A stretch of 7,398 nucleotides of DNA from Pseudomonadota bacterium (GTDB taxonomy: Bacteria; Pseudomonadota; Gammaproteobacteria; UBA5335): assembly GCA_021783685.1 (NCBI GenBank), contig JAJXTQ010000094.1, forward strand, positions 1 through 7,398, in the 5' to 3' direction. Positions 1 through 5,381 of this stretch are shown here, in pieces (the first letter of the stretch is position 1; every line of letters begins with the position of its first letter). A program made the translations under genes and the position numbers. Under the pieces are notes generated by a model, which saw only the letters and a list, made by a program, of their open reading frames with translations, had not been told where the DNA came from and made no database searches.

Positions 1-196
1 CCCCCGCATCGCGGAGCCGGTCGCCGTCCCGCAGCGTCGTGCCACGCGGCAGGAGCAGCGCCCGCTCAGTGCCGTCGTCCAGCACCACGCGCTGCCGGCT
101 GCGTTGCCGTGCATCGAAGGCCAGGGTGAGCGTGATCTCCGCGGGGTCCACGTCCGGTGCATTCGAGTGAGGCAATCGATCATGGATTTCCAGCAT
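1..196 (-). CDS. ureE: Urease accessory protein UreE, N-terminal part (runs off left edge)
   Basis: UreE is a cytoplasmic nickel metallochaperone that delivers Ni2+ to the UreDFG-urease apoenzyme during active-site assembly. Only the first 65 codons are inside the window, and the frame is open at the edge. The translation starts [11 protein letters not shown] and carries the typical UreE N-terminal domain pattern: a basic [13 protein letters not shown] stretch (about residues 31-43), then [13 protein letters not shown] (about 48-60), which matches the conserved 'R-x-K/R-S-R ... L-x-D-G ... LPRG ... L-R-x-G-D' signature of the family. The metal-binding C-terminal domain, and any His-rich tail, are outside the window. 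The ATG at 196-194 is supported by a GGAG ribosome-binding site at 207-204, seven bases upstream. The gene diverges from hisB. Being first in its transcript, it may head a set of further ure genes to the left, but that cannot be seen here. Confidence 0.88.
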   Translation of the reverse strand, partial: MLEIHDRLPHSNAPDVDPAEITLTLAFDARQRSRQRVVLDDGTERALLLPRGTTLRDGDRLRDAG

Positions 197-331
197 GACA
201 GGACTCCGGTTGCCGCCAATGTCGAACGGGACCCATCGGCCCGATCCGGACCCCGCATTATCCCATCGATCGCGATGAAACCCGCCCCGCGCCCGCTTGC
301 CGAAGCGCCGTTGCCGGGCCAGGTCGCTGCG

Positions 332-360
332 TTGACGGCTTCAGGCGAATTGGTCAAACT
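332..360 (+). promoter_or_regulatory. Candidate sigma-70-type promoter for the his-tat operon
   Basis: TTGACG at 332-337 matches five of six bases of the -35 consensus. After a 17-base spacer comes CAAACT at 355-360, which keeps the A at position 2 and the T at position 6 of the -10 consensus but is otherwise weak (3 of 6). It is the best match I found in the 199-base divergent region on the plus strand. Transcription would begin near 367 and leave a leader of only about 30 bases before hisB. It is a visual match only. A different sigma factor, or an activator compensating for the poor -10, is possible. Confidence 0.35.
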
Positions 361-364
361 GCGG

Positions 365-383
365 GATCATCCCCCGATCATCC
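365..383 (+). repeat. Two direct copies of an 8-base word just upstream of hisB
   Basis: GATCATCC occurs at 365-372 and again at 376-383, so the copies are 11 bases apart start to start, about one helical turn. They lie between the candidate -10 box and the hisB ATG at 396, overlapping the expected transcription start and the short leader. Two same-face half-sites at this place could be an operator, but a word this short can repeat by chance. The repeat is seen directly; any function is inference. Confidence 0.35.
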
Positions 384-395
384 GATTGCCACGCC

Positions 396-989
396 ATGTC
401 CGCCCGCACTGCCCGCATCGAGCGCTCCACGCTCGAAACCCGCATCAGCGTCGAGCTGAACCTGGACGGCAGCGGGGCGTCGCGCCTCGCCACCGGCCTG
501 CCCTTCTTCGACCACATGCTGGACCAGATCGCCCGCCATGGCGCGATCGATCTCGCCATCACGGCGCAGGGCGATCTCGCCGTCGACGCCCACCATACCG
601 TGGAGGACGTCGGCATCGCGCTCGGCCAGGCGCTCGCGCAGGCGCTGGGCGACAAGAAGGGCATTTCCCGCTACGGCCATGCCTATGTGCCGCTGGATGA
701 GGCGCTCTCCCGGGTGGTGATCGACTTTTCCGGCCGGCCGGGACTCGAGTATGGCGTCGATTACCCTCGCGCCCGCATCGGCGATTTCGATGTCGACCTG
801 ATCCGGGAGTTTTTCCAGGGTCTCGTGAACCATGCCCAGGCCACGGTGCACATCGACACGCTGAAGGGGCGCAACGCGCATCACATCGCCGAGACGGTCT
901 TCAAGGCCTTCGGCCGCGCCTTGCGCCATGCCGCCGCGTTCGACGAAAGGCAGGCCCAGGTGATCCCCTCGACCAAGGGCAGTCTCTAA
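396..989 (+). CDS. hisB: Imidazoleglycerol-phosphate dehydratase HisB (monofunctional)
   Basis: HisB dehydrates imidazole glycerol phosphate to imidazole acetol phosphate, the sixth committed step of histidine synthesis, in the cytoplasm; the family enzyme is a large Mn-dependent oligomer. The 197-residue protein is the normal length for the stand-alone enzyme and has no histidinol-phosphatase (HAD) domain at its N terminus, unlike enterobacterial HisB. Visible signatures are [17 protein letters not shown] (33-49), [10 protein letters not shown] (64-73), RNAHHIAE (159-166) and the C-terminal IPSTKGSL. The paired His and Glu residues in these motifs (H40, H66-H67, E70, H162-H163, E166) are the family's metal ligands and catalytic residues. 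The ATG at 396 gives an N terminus ([11 protein letters not shown]) that aligns with the family, although no clear Shine-Dalgarno precedes it. It is the first gene of the his-tat run seen here. Confidence 0.97.
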   Translation: MSARTARIERSTLETRISVELNLDGSGASRLATGLPFFDHMLDQIARHGAIDLAITAQGDLAVDAHHTVEDVGIALGQALAQALGDKKGISRYGHAYVPLDEALSRVVIDFSGRPGLEYGVDYPRARIGDFDVDLIREFFQGLVNHAQATVHIDTLKGRNAHHIAETVFKAFGRALRHAAAFDERQAQVIPSTKGSL

Positions 990-998
990 CGCCATCGG

Positions 999-1673
999 AT
1001 GACCGCGATGCCGACTCTCGCGATCCTGGATTACGGCATGGGCAACCTGCATTCCATGGCCAAGGCGCTGGAGCGGGTCGCGCCCGAGAGCCGGATCTGC
1101 ATCACCCACTCCGCCGCGGAACTGCGCGCCGCGGACCGCATCGTCTTTCCCGGTCAGGGCGCGATCGGCCATTGCCGCGCCGAGCTCGCGCAGCGCGACC
1201 TGCTCGGCCTGCTGCCCGAGCTGGCCCGGGAAAAGCCCATGCTGGGAGTCTGTCTGGGCCTGCAGGCGGCGCTCGCTTACAGCGAGGAAAACGGCGGCAC
1301 GCCGGGTCTGGGACTCTTTCCCGGGCGGGTGCAGCGGTTTCCCGCCGGCATTGCCGAGGGGCCGGGTTTGCCGCCCATCCGCATTCCCCACATGGGCTGG
1401 AATCGCGTGGAGCCGACGCGGACGCATCCCTTGTTCGCCGGCATCGCGCCCGGCAGCCGGTTCTATTTCGTCCACAGTTACTACGCGCCGGCGGAAAGCC
1501 CGGACGTGGCCGCCGTGTGCCACTACGGCGTGCCCTTCGCTGCCGCTCTGGGGCGCGGAAACTTTTTTGCGGTACAGTTTCATCCCGAGAAGAGCCAGCA
1601 CGCCGGTTTGCGGCTGCTCGCCAACTTCAGCCGCTGGGACGGCTCCTGCCCGGCGCAGGTTTTCGGAGTCTGA
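999..1673 (+). CDS. hisH: Imidazole glycerol phosphate synthase, glutaminase subunit HisH
   Basis: HisH is the class I glutamine amidotransferase half of the HisH-HisF synthase. It releases ammonia from glutamine and channels it to HisF. The 224-residue protein shows DYGMGNLHS near the N terminus (11-19), PGQGA at the oxyanion-strand region (51-55), the nucleophile elbow GVCLGLQ with catalytic Cys85, and FHPEKSQ with the His195 and Glu197 of the triad. Length is slightly above the usual 200-215 residues. The start is uncertain: ATG 999 gives [13 protein letters not shown], whereas ATG 1008 would give [10 protein letters not shown], which resembles more closely where most homologues begin. Neither has a convincing Shine-Dalgarno, so I keep the longer form. 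It lies 9 bases after hisB, and its stop codon overlaps the ribosome-binding site of hisA, so translation is probably coupled. The partner hisF lies two genes downstream. Confidence 0.97.
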   Translation: MTAMPTLAILDYGMGNLHSMAKALERVAPESRICITHSAAELRAADRIVFPGQGAIGHCRAELAQRDLLGLLPELAREKPMLGVCLGLQAALAYSEENGGTPGLGLFPGRVQRFPAGIAEGPGLPPIRIPHMGWNRVEPTRTHPLFAGIAPGSRFYFVHSYYAPAESPDVAAVCHYGVPFAAALGRGNFFAVQFHPEKSQHAGLRLLANFSRWDGSCPAQVFGV

Positions 1674-1681
1674 GGTTCGCC

Positions 1682-2419
1682 ATGCTGCTCATCCCCGCCA
1701 TCGACATCAAGGACGGTCAATGCGTACGCCTGCGTCAAGGGCAGATGGACGACGTGACGGTGTTTTCGGATGATCCGGTCGCCGTCGCCGACCGCTGGAT
1801 CCGGGCCGGCGCCCGGCGCCTGCATCTGGTCGACCTCGATGGCGCCGTGCAGGGCCGGCCGGTCAACCGCGACATCGTGACGCGCATCTGCGCCGCCCAC
1901 CCCAATGTCCCGGTGCAGATCGGCGGCGGGATCCGCGACGAGGAAACGGTGCAGGGCTATCTCGAGGCCGGCGCGCGCTATGTGATCATCGGCACCAAAG
2001 CCGTGAACACCCCCCATTTCATCAACGACGTGTGCATGGAATACCCCAGCCACATCATCGTCGGGCTCGACGCCCGCGAGGGCAAGGTGGCCATCGACGG
2101 CTGGTCCAAGCTGTCCCATCACGACGTCATCGATGTCGCCCGACGGCTCGAAGATGACGGCGTCGAGGCCATCATCTACACCGATATCGGTCGCGACGGC
2201 ATGATGGGCGGGGTCAACGTCGACGCCACGGTGGCGCTGGCCCGCAGCGTGCGGGTGCCCATCATCGCCTCGGGCGGGGTGCACGATCTCGACGACATCC
2301 GGGCGCTGTGCGCGGTCACCGACGAGGGCATCGTCGGCGCTGTGATCGGCCGGGCGCTCTACGAAGGGACGCTCGATCTGGCCGCGGCGCAGCGGCTGGT
2401 CGACGGTCTGGGCGGCTGA
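1682..2419 (+). CDS. hisA: ProFAR isomerase HisA
   Basis: HisA performs the Amadori rearrangement of ProFAR to PRFAR, the fourth step of histidine biosynthesis, in the cytoplasm. The 245-residue product is the family's standard length for a (beta-alpha)8 barrel. The catalytic Asp8 lies in PAIDIKDG (5-12) and the second catalytic Asp130 in VGLDAREG (127-134). The first phosphate-binding loop is GGGIR (81-85) and the second is ASGGV (196-200). YTDIGRDGM (166-174) is the usual strand-6/loop segment. The frame is open for 170 codons upstream through hisH, but the family N terminus begins exactly at ATG 1682, with a GAGG ribosome-binding site at 1672-1675 overlapping the hisH stop. hisF follows after one base. 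HisA and HisF are ancient paralogues. W141 sits in DGWSK, a loop usual for dedicated HisA; nothing suggests a bifunctional PriA. Confidence 0.97.
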   Translation: MLLIPAIDIKDGQCVRLRQGQMDDVTVFSDDPVAVADRWIRAGARRLHLVDLDGAVQGRPVNRDIVTRICAAHPNVPVQIGGGIRDEETVQGYLEAGARYVIIGTKAVNTPHFINDVCMEYPSHIIVGLDAREGKVAIDGWSKLSHHDVIDVARRLEDDGVEAIIYTDIGRDGMMGGVNVDATVALARSVRVPIIASGGVHDLDDIRALCAVTDEGIVGAVIGRALYEGTLDLAAAQRLVDGLGG

Positions 2420-2420
2420 G

Positions 2421-3215
2421 GTGGCACTGGCCAAGCGCATCATTCCCTGTCTCGACGTCGACGCCGGCCGGGTGGTCAAGGGCGTTCGCTTCGAAGGGCT
2501 GCGCGACGCCGGCGACCCCGTGGAGATCGCGCGCCGTTACGATGAGCAGGGCGCCGATGAACTCGCCTTCCTCGACATCACGGCCAGCCACCAGGGACGC
2601 GATACCCTGCTCCATATGGTGGAAGCCGTTGCGGCGCAGGTGTTCATTCCCCTGACCGTGGGCGGCGGCGTACGCACCTGCGCCGACATTCGGCGCCTGC
2701 TCAATGCCGGCGCCGACAAGGTTTCGATCAACAGCGCCGCGGTGAGCAGGCCCGACTTCATCGGTGAGGCGGCCGATCATTTCGGTTCTCAGTGCATCGT
2801 CGTCGCCATCGACGCCCGCCGGGTGCCGGGCAGCGACTCGGACCCACGCTGGGAGATCTACACCCATGGCGGGCGCCGCCCCACCGGCCTCGATGCCCTG
2901 GAATGGGCCGAGCGCATGGCCGGACTGGGCGCCGGTGAGCTGCTGGTGACCAGCATGGACCGCGACGGCACGGGCCTCGGCTTCGACAATGCCCTCAACC
3001 GGGCCATCGCCGCGCGTGTCGAGGTGCCCATCATCGCCTCCGGCGGCGTGGGCGAACTCGCGCATCTGCGCGACGGTGTGCTGATCGGTCACGCCGATGC
3101 CGTACTCGCCGCCAGCATCTTCCACTTCGGCACGCATACCCTCAGCGACGCCAAGCGTTTTCTGGCCGCATCGGGCATCGAGGTGCGACTCGATGCGATC
3201 GCGGAGCCCTCATGA
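2421..3215 (+). CDS. hisF: Imidazole glycerol phosphate synthase, cyclase subunit HisF
   Basis: HisF is the cyclase half of the HisHF complex. It uses ammonia from HisH to turn PRFAR into imidazole glycerol phosphate and AICAR, the latter re-entering purine synthesis. The 264-residue (beta-alpha)8 barrel shows [11 protein letters not shown] with catalytic Asp12 (4-14), VGGGVRT (80-86), [10 protein letters not shown] (99-108), the second catalytic Asp131 in VVAIDARR (127-134), THGGRRPTG (148-156) and ASGGVGE (206-212). It is a few residues longer than the E. coli protein, mainly in the loop after Asp131. The start is GTG at 2421, one base after the hisA stop. No in-frame ATG fits the family N terminus, and no good Shine-Dalgarno is visible, so reinitiation after hisA is likely. 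The stop codon overlaps the hisI start (ATGA). Confidence 0.97.
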   Translation: MALAKRIIPCLDVDAGRVVKGVRFEGLRDAGDPVEIARRYDEQGADELAFLDITASHQGRDTLLHMVEAVAAQVFIPLTVGGGVRTCADIRRLLNAGADKVSINSAAVSRPDFIGEAADHFGSQCIVVAIDARRVPGSDSDPRWEIYTHGGRRPTGLDALEWAERMAGLGAGELLVTSMDRDGTGLGFDNALNRAIAARVEVPIIASGGVGELAHLRDGVLIGHADAVLAASIFHFGTHTLSDAKRFLAASGIEVRLDAIAEPS

Positions 3216-3601
3216 CCGCAGCCGTGGACGACGTCGCCTGGAACGCCGAGGGCCTGGCGCCGGCCATCGCGCAGGACGCCGCCACCGGGCGGGTGCTGAT
3301 GCTGGCCTGGATGAACCGCGAATCCCTGCGGGAGACGCTGGCCCGCGGCGAGGCGGTCTACTGGTCGCGTTCGCGCCAGCGCCTGTGGCACAAGGGCGAG
3401 GCCTCCGGCCATGTGCAACAGGTGCACGAGGTGCGTCTGGATTGCGACGGCGATGCCCTGCTGCTGATCGTGACCCAGCGGGACGGCATCGCCTGTCATA
3501 CCGGGCGCGCAAGCTGCTTCTACAGCGTTTGGACGGCGGACCGGGGCTGGGTGGCGATCGATCCGGTCCTCAAGGACCCGAAGGACATCTATGGCGCCTG
3601 A
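3212..3601 (+). CDS. hisI: Phosphoribosyl-AMP cyclohydrolase HisI
   Basis: HisI is a Zn/Mg-dependent hydrolase that opens the adenine ring of phosphoribosyl-AMP to give ProFAR (third pathway step). The 129-residue protein is the stand-alone cyclohydrolase, not the fused HisIE of enterobacteria. Visible features are [10 protein letters not shown] (30-39), the [14 protein letters not shown] segment (50-63), LDCDGDALL (76-84), in which Asp77, Asp79 and Asp81 are the expected Mg2+ ligands, and the three zinc cysteines Cys78, Cys95 (ACHTG) and Cys102 (SCFY). The start ATG at 3212 overlaps the hisF stop by four bases and has GGAG at 3203-3206. Its 3' end overlaps hisE by 11 bases, so the two enzymes acting on consecutive intermediates should be translated together. 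Confidence 0.96.
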   Translation: MTAAVDDVAWNAEGLAPAIAQDAATGRVLMLAWMNRESLRETLARGEAVYWSRSRQRLWHKGEASGHVQQVHEVRLDCDGDALLLIVTQRDGIACHTGRASCFYSVWTADRGWVAIDPVLKDPKDIYGA

Positions 3602-3923
3602 AACCGCATTGCAGACCTACCGCGCACTGGTGGAGACCTTGCGGGCGCGCCGGGGTGCCAGTCCGGAAAGCTCCTACGTTGCCCGGCTCTATGATCAGGG
3701 GCTGGACGCGATTCTCAAGAAGATCGGCGAGGAAGCGACCGAAACGGTGATGGCGGCCAAGGACGGGGCGCCGGATGCGGTGGTTCGCGAAGTCGCGGAT
3801 CTGTGGTTCCATAGTCTGGTGCTGTTGGTGCACCTGGACCTGGATCCCGATGCCGTGTGGGCCGAACTGGCCCGACGCAGCGGGGTCTCAGGGTTGGTGG
3901 AAAAGGCCGCGCGGGGCTCTTAA
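3591..3923 (+). CDS. hisE: Phosphoribosyl-ATP pyrophosphohydrolase HisE
   Basis: HisE belongs to the all-alpha MazG-like NTP pyrophosphatase superfamily. It removes pyrophosphate from phosphoribosyl-ATP to give phosphoribosyl-AMP (second pathway step), the substrate of HisI. The 110-residue protein has the typical helices: [20 protein letters not shown] (27-46), then [12 protein letters not shown] (47-58) containing the acidic Mg-binding E-E-x-x-E pattern, and [13 protein letters not shown] (67-79) with the second acidic site (E67, D70). The start ATG at 3591 lies inside the end of hisI (11-base overlap) and has AAGGA at 3581-3585, five bases away. It is the last his gene here. tatA begins 22 bases after its TAA stop, with no terminator-like structure in between. 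Confidence 0.95.
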   Translation: MAPETALQTYRALVETLRARRGASPESSYVARLYDQGLDAILKKIGEEATETVMAAKDGAPDAVVREVADLWFHSLVLLVHLDLDPDAVWAELARRSGVSGLVEKAARGS

Positions 3924-3932
3924 GCCCGGCGC

Positions 3933-3938
3933 AAGGAG
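3933..3938 (+). promoter_or_regulatory. Strong ribosome-binding site of tatA
   Basis: AAGGAG lies seven bases before the tatA ATG at 3946. It is the closest match to the consensus Shine-Dalgarno in the operon and decides the tatA start: the frame is open for 57 further codons upstream inside hisE, but those give no TatA-like sequence. A strong site fits the known need for TatA in excess over TatB and TatC. Confidence 0.7.
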
Positions 3939-3945
3939 CAAGGCG

Positions 3946-4188
3946 ATGTTGAGTGGCGTCAGTATTTGGCAGCTTCTGATCCTGCTGGTGATCGTGGTGC
4001 TGGTGTTCGGCACCCGCCGGCTGGGCAGCATGGGCGGGGATCTCGGCGCGGCGATCCGCAATTTCCGCTCGGCACTCTCCGATGAGGATGACGGCAAGGG
4101 CGGCAAAGCGCCGGAGAACCTGCCCCCTTCCACCGCCGCGGTCAGCCCGGCGAGCGAGAAGACGCGCGACGACACGCACGCCGGTTGA
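3946..4188 (+). CDS. tatA: Sec-independent protein translocase subunit TatA
   Basis: TatA is the small inner-membrane protein that oligomerises on substrate-loaded TatBC and allows folded proteins with twin-arginine signal peptides to cross. The 80-residue protein has the standard architecture: a short periplasmic N terminus, one transmembrane helix (about residues 6-20, SIWQLLILLVIVVLV), the invariant Phe21-Gly22 hinge (FGTRRLGSMG), an amphipathic helix GGDLGAAIRNFRSAL (30-44) with Phe40, and a disordered, charged tail rich in Asp, Lys, Ser and Pro. The start was chosen from the AAGGAG site and the family N terminus. It is TatA rather than TatB because it has the FGTRRL hinge and a short amphipathic helix, and TatB is present next door. 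The coding end takes part in a nested inverted repeat (4147-4213) spanning the stop codon. Confidence 0.95.
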   Translation: MLSGVSIWQLLILLVIVVLVFGTRRLGSMGGDLGAAIRNFRSALSDEDDGKGGKAPENLPPSTAAVSPASEKTRDDTHAG

Positions 4189-4213
4189 GCCCGTCCCGGC
4201 GTCGCTCGCCCGG
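4147..4213 (+). promoter_or_regulatory. Nested inverted repeat across the tatA stop codon, candidate RNA structure
   Basis: An outer stem pairs GGCGAGCGA (4149-4157) with TCGCTCGCC (4202-4210), nine uninterrupted pairs, and two more G-C pairs (4147-4148 with 4212-4213) follow past a single bulged C at 4211. Inside it, CGCCGG (4179-4184) pairs with CCGGCG (4196-4201), with an 11-base loop that contains the tatA stop codon (4186-4188). The two stems can form at once and would stack. There is no following T-run, so this is not a classical intrinsic terminator. It could stabilise the upstream mRNA or slow transcription, giving more tatA than tatBC message. The pairing is seen in the sequence; the function is inference, and GC-rich sequence makes chance pairing easier. 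Confidence 0.4.
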
Positions 4214-4245
4214 CAAACCCTGCCCGGCATCTCGGAGAGGCAGCC

Positions 4246-4605
4246 ATGTTCGATATCGGCTTCTGGGAGCTGGTGCTGGTGTTCGTGATCGCCCTGGTCG
4301 TTCTCGGCCCTGAGCGACTGCCCGGCGCCGCGCGCCAGGTGGGCCAGTGGGTGCGCCGCATACGCGGACTGGCCTACGTCGCGCAACAGGAACTGGAACG
4401 CGAACTCAAGATCAGCGAACTGCGCCAGCAGCTCAAGGAGAACCCCGAGGCGCAGCAACTGCGCGCGCTGCGCAGCGAACTGCAAAGCCTCGATGCGTTC
4501 TCCGCCCGGTCCATCCAGCCGCCGGCCTCAGCGGCGACACCGCTCGAGGCCGCAGTCGAGGCCGGCGCCCCGTCACCGCCCAAGACCCAGGATCCGCCCC
4601 CATGA
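4246..4605 (+). CDS. tatB: Sec-independent protein translocase subunit TatB
   Basis: TatB forms with TatC the receptor that recognises twin-arginine signal peptides at the inner membrane. The 119-residue protein begins MFDIGFWELVLVFVIALVV, the diagnostic TatB N terminus, with Glu8 in the transmembrane helix (about 6-20) and the Gly-Pro hinge in LGPERLPG (20-27), where TatA has Phe-Gly. A long amphipathic helix follows (about 28-66; alternating Arg, Glu and Gln with Leu and Val), then a Pro/Ala-rich disordered tail ending in PPP. GGAGAGG at 4234-4240 is a good ribosome-binding site for the ATG. The gene lies 57 bases after tatA, the largest gap in the operon, and its stop overlaps the tatC start (ATGA). 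Its length is within the variable range for TatB. Confidence 0.95.
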   Translation: MFDIGFWELVLVFVIALVVLGPERLPGAARQVGQWVRRIRGLAYVAQQELERELKISELRQQLKENPEAQQLRALRSELQSLDAFSARSIQPPASAATPLEAAVEAGAPSPPKTQDPPP

Positions 4606-5378
4606 CCCCGGATGAGCACGAGGAGTTTGCCGAGCAACCCTTCCTGAGCCACCTGATCGAACTGCGCGCGCGCTTGCTGCGGTGCCTGTGGGCGATCGGC
4701 ATCCTGCTCATCCCCCTGTCGCTGTTCGCCAACCGGCTCTTCTCGGCGCTGGCGGCGCCCTTGCTGGCCAAGCTGCCGAGCGGCAACAGCCTCATCGCCA
4801 CCCAGGTGGTGACGCCGTTCCTCACGCCCTTCAAGCTCGCGGCCGTGACGGCCGTCTTTCTGGCGATGCCCTACCTGCTCTGGCAGGTCTGGTCCTTCGT
4901 GGCCCCCGGGCTGTACCAGCACGAGAAGCGCTTTGCCTATCCCATGCTGGTGATGAGCATCGGCTTGTTCTATCTGGGCATCGCCTTCGCCTATTTCGTC
5001 GCCTTGCCGATCACCTTCGGTTTCATCACCAGCACCGCGCCGCAAGGCGTGGCCGTGATGACCGACATCGCGGCCTATCTCGATTTCACCCTGACCGTGT
5101 TCTTCGCCTTCGGGCTGGCCTTCCAGATTCCGGTGCTGACCGTGCTGCTGGCCTGGGCGGGCATCACCACCCCGGAAGCGATGGCCAAGGCCCGGCCTTA
5201 TGTGCTGGTCGGCGCGTTCACGGTCGGGATGCTGCTCACCCCGCCGGATGTGTTTTCACAGACGCTTCTGGCGCTGCCCACCTATCTGCTCTACGAACTC
5301 GGCATCGTGCTGGCCCGCGTGATGGTGCCCGGCGCCCGCGAGGTGGACGCGCAACGCCGGCAATCCAAGAGCTCCTGA
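4602..5378 (+). CDS. tatC: Sec-independent protein translocase subunit TatC
   Basis: TatC is the polytopic core of the Tat translocase and binds the twin-arginine motif directly. The 258-residue protein equals the length of E. coli TatC and has six predicted membrane segments (about 24-44, 76-98, 114-136, 160-185, 197-213, 219-240). Family signatures are the cytoplasmic FLSHLIELRARLLR (14-27) with Glu20 and Arg22, the FVAPGLYQHEKR loop (99-110) with Glu108, matching the signal-binding Glu103 of E. coli, and LLTPPDVFSQTLLALPTYLL (211-230). The frame is open for 85 codons upstream through tatB, but the ATG at 4602, overlapping the tatB stop by four bases, gives the correct family N terminus; a modest AGGA lies at 4589-4592. 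It is the last gene of the rightward run and ends three bases before the stop codon of the convergent M16 gene. Confidence 0.97.
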   Translation: MTPDEHEEFAEQPFLSHLIELRARLLRCLWAIGILLIPLSLFANRLFSALAAPLLAKLPSGNSLIATQVVTPFLTPFKLAAVTAVFLAMPYLLWQVWSFVAPGLYQHEKRFAYPMLVMSIGLFYLGIAFAYFVALPITFGFITSTAPQGVAVMTDIAAYLDFTLTVFFAFGLAFQIPVLTVLLAWAGITTPEAMAKARPYVLVGAFTVGMLLTPPDVFSQTLLALPTYLLYELGIVLARVMVPGAREVDAQRRQSKSS

Positions 5379-5381
5379 CGC

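Noticed and set aside
235..277. Short palindromes (ATCGG/CCGAT at 235-245 and CATCG/CGATG at 264-277) and a GATAAT-like box read on the minus strand at 262-257, as a ureE promoter and operator
   Set aside because: The -10-like box is good but no acceptable -35 lies 15-18 bases beyond it, and 5-base arms are common by chance; too weak to annotate.
104..700. A 198-codon plus-strand open frame crossing the ureE/hisB divergent region
   Set aside because: It is antisense to ureE and out of frame with hisB, and becomes Arg/Pro/His-rich nonsense over hisB; no family resemblance.
378..1601. A 407-codon open frame on the minus strand opposite hisB and hisH
   Set aside because: It lies antisense to two clear enzyme genes, has no recognisable domain, and its Arg/Gly/His/Ala/Asp-rich composition is typical of shadow frames in high-GC DNA.
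1172..1681. Open frame running through hisH into hisA, suggesting an extended or fused HisA
   Set aside because: The upstream 170 codons are Arg/Ala-rich shadow sequence; the HisA family N terminus begins exactly at ATG 1682 with its own ribosome-binding site.
1580..3137. Two further long minus-strand open frames opposite hisA and hisF
   Set aside because: They have the same shadow character, with low-complexity Asp/Gly/Val/His composition and no family motif; the plus-strand genes explain the sequence fully.
3894..3923. TTGGTG followed by TCTTAA as an internal promoter for tatA
   Set aside because: The -10 element lacks the key second A and final T, and the whole lies in the hisE coding end; not convincing.
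4347..4601. 85-codon open extension upstream of tatC through tatB
   Set aside because: The extension is out-of-frame tatB sequence without TatC character; the ATG at 4602 gives the standard 258-residue protein.
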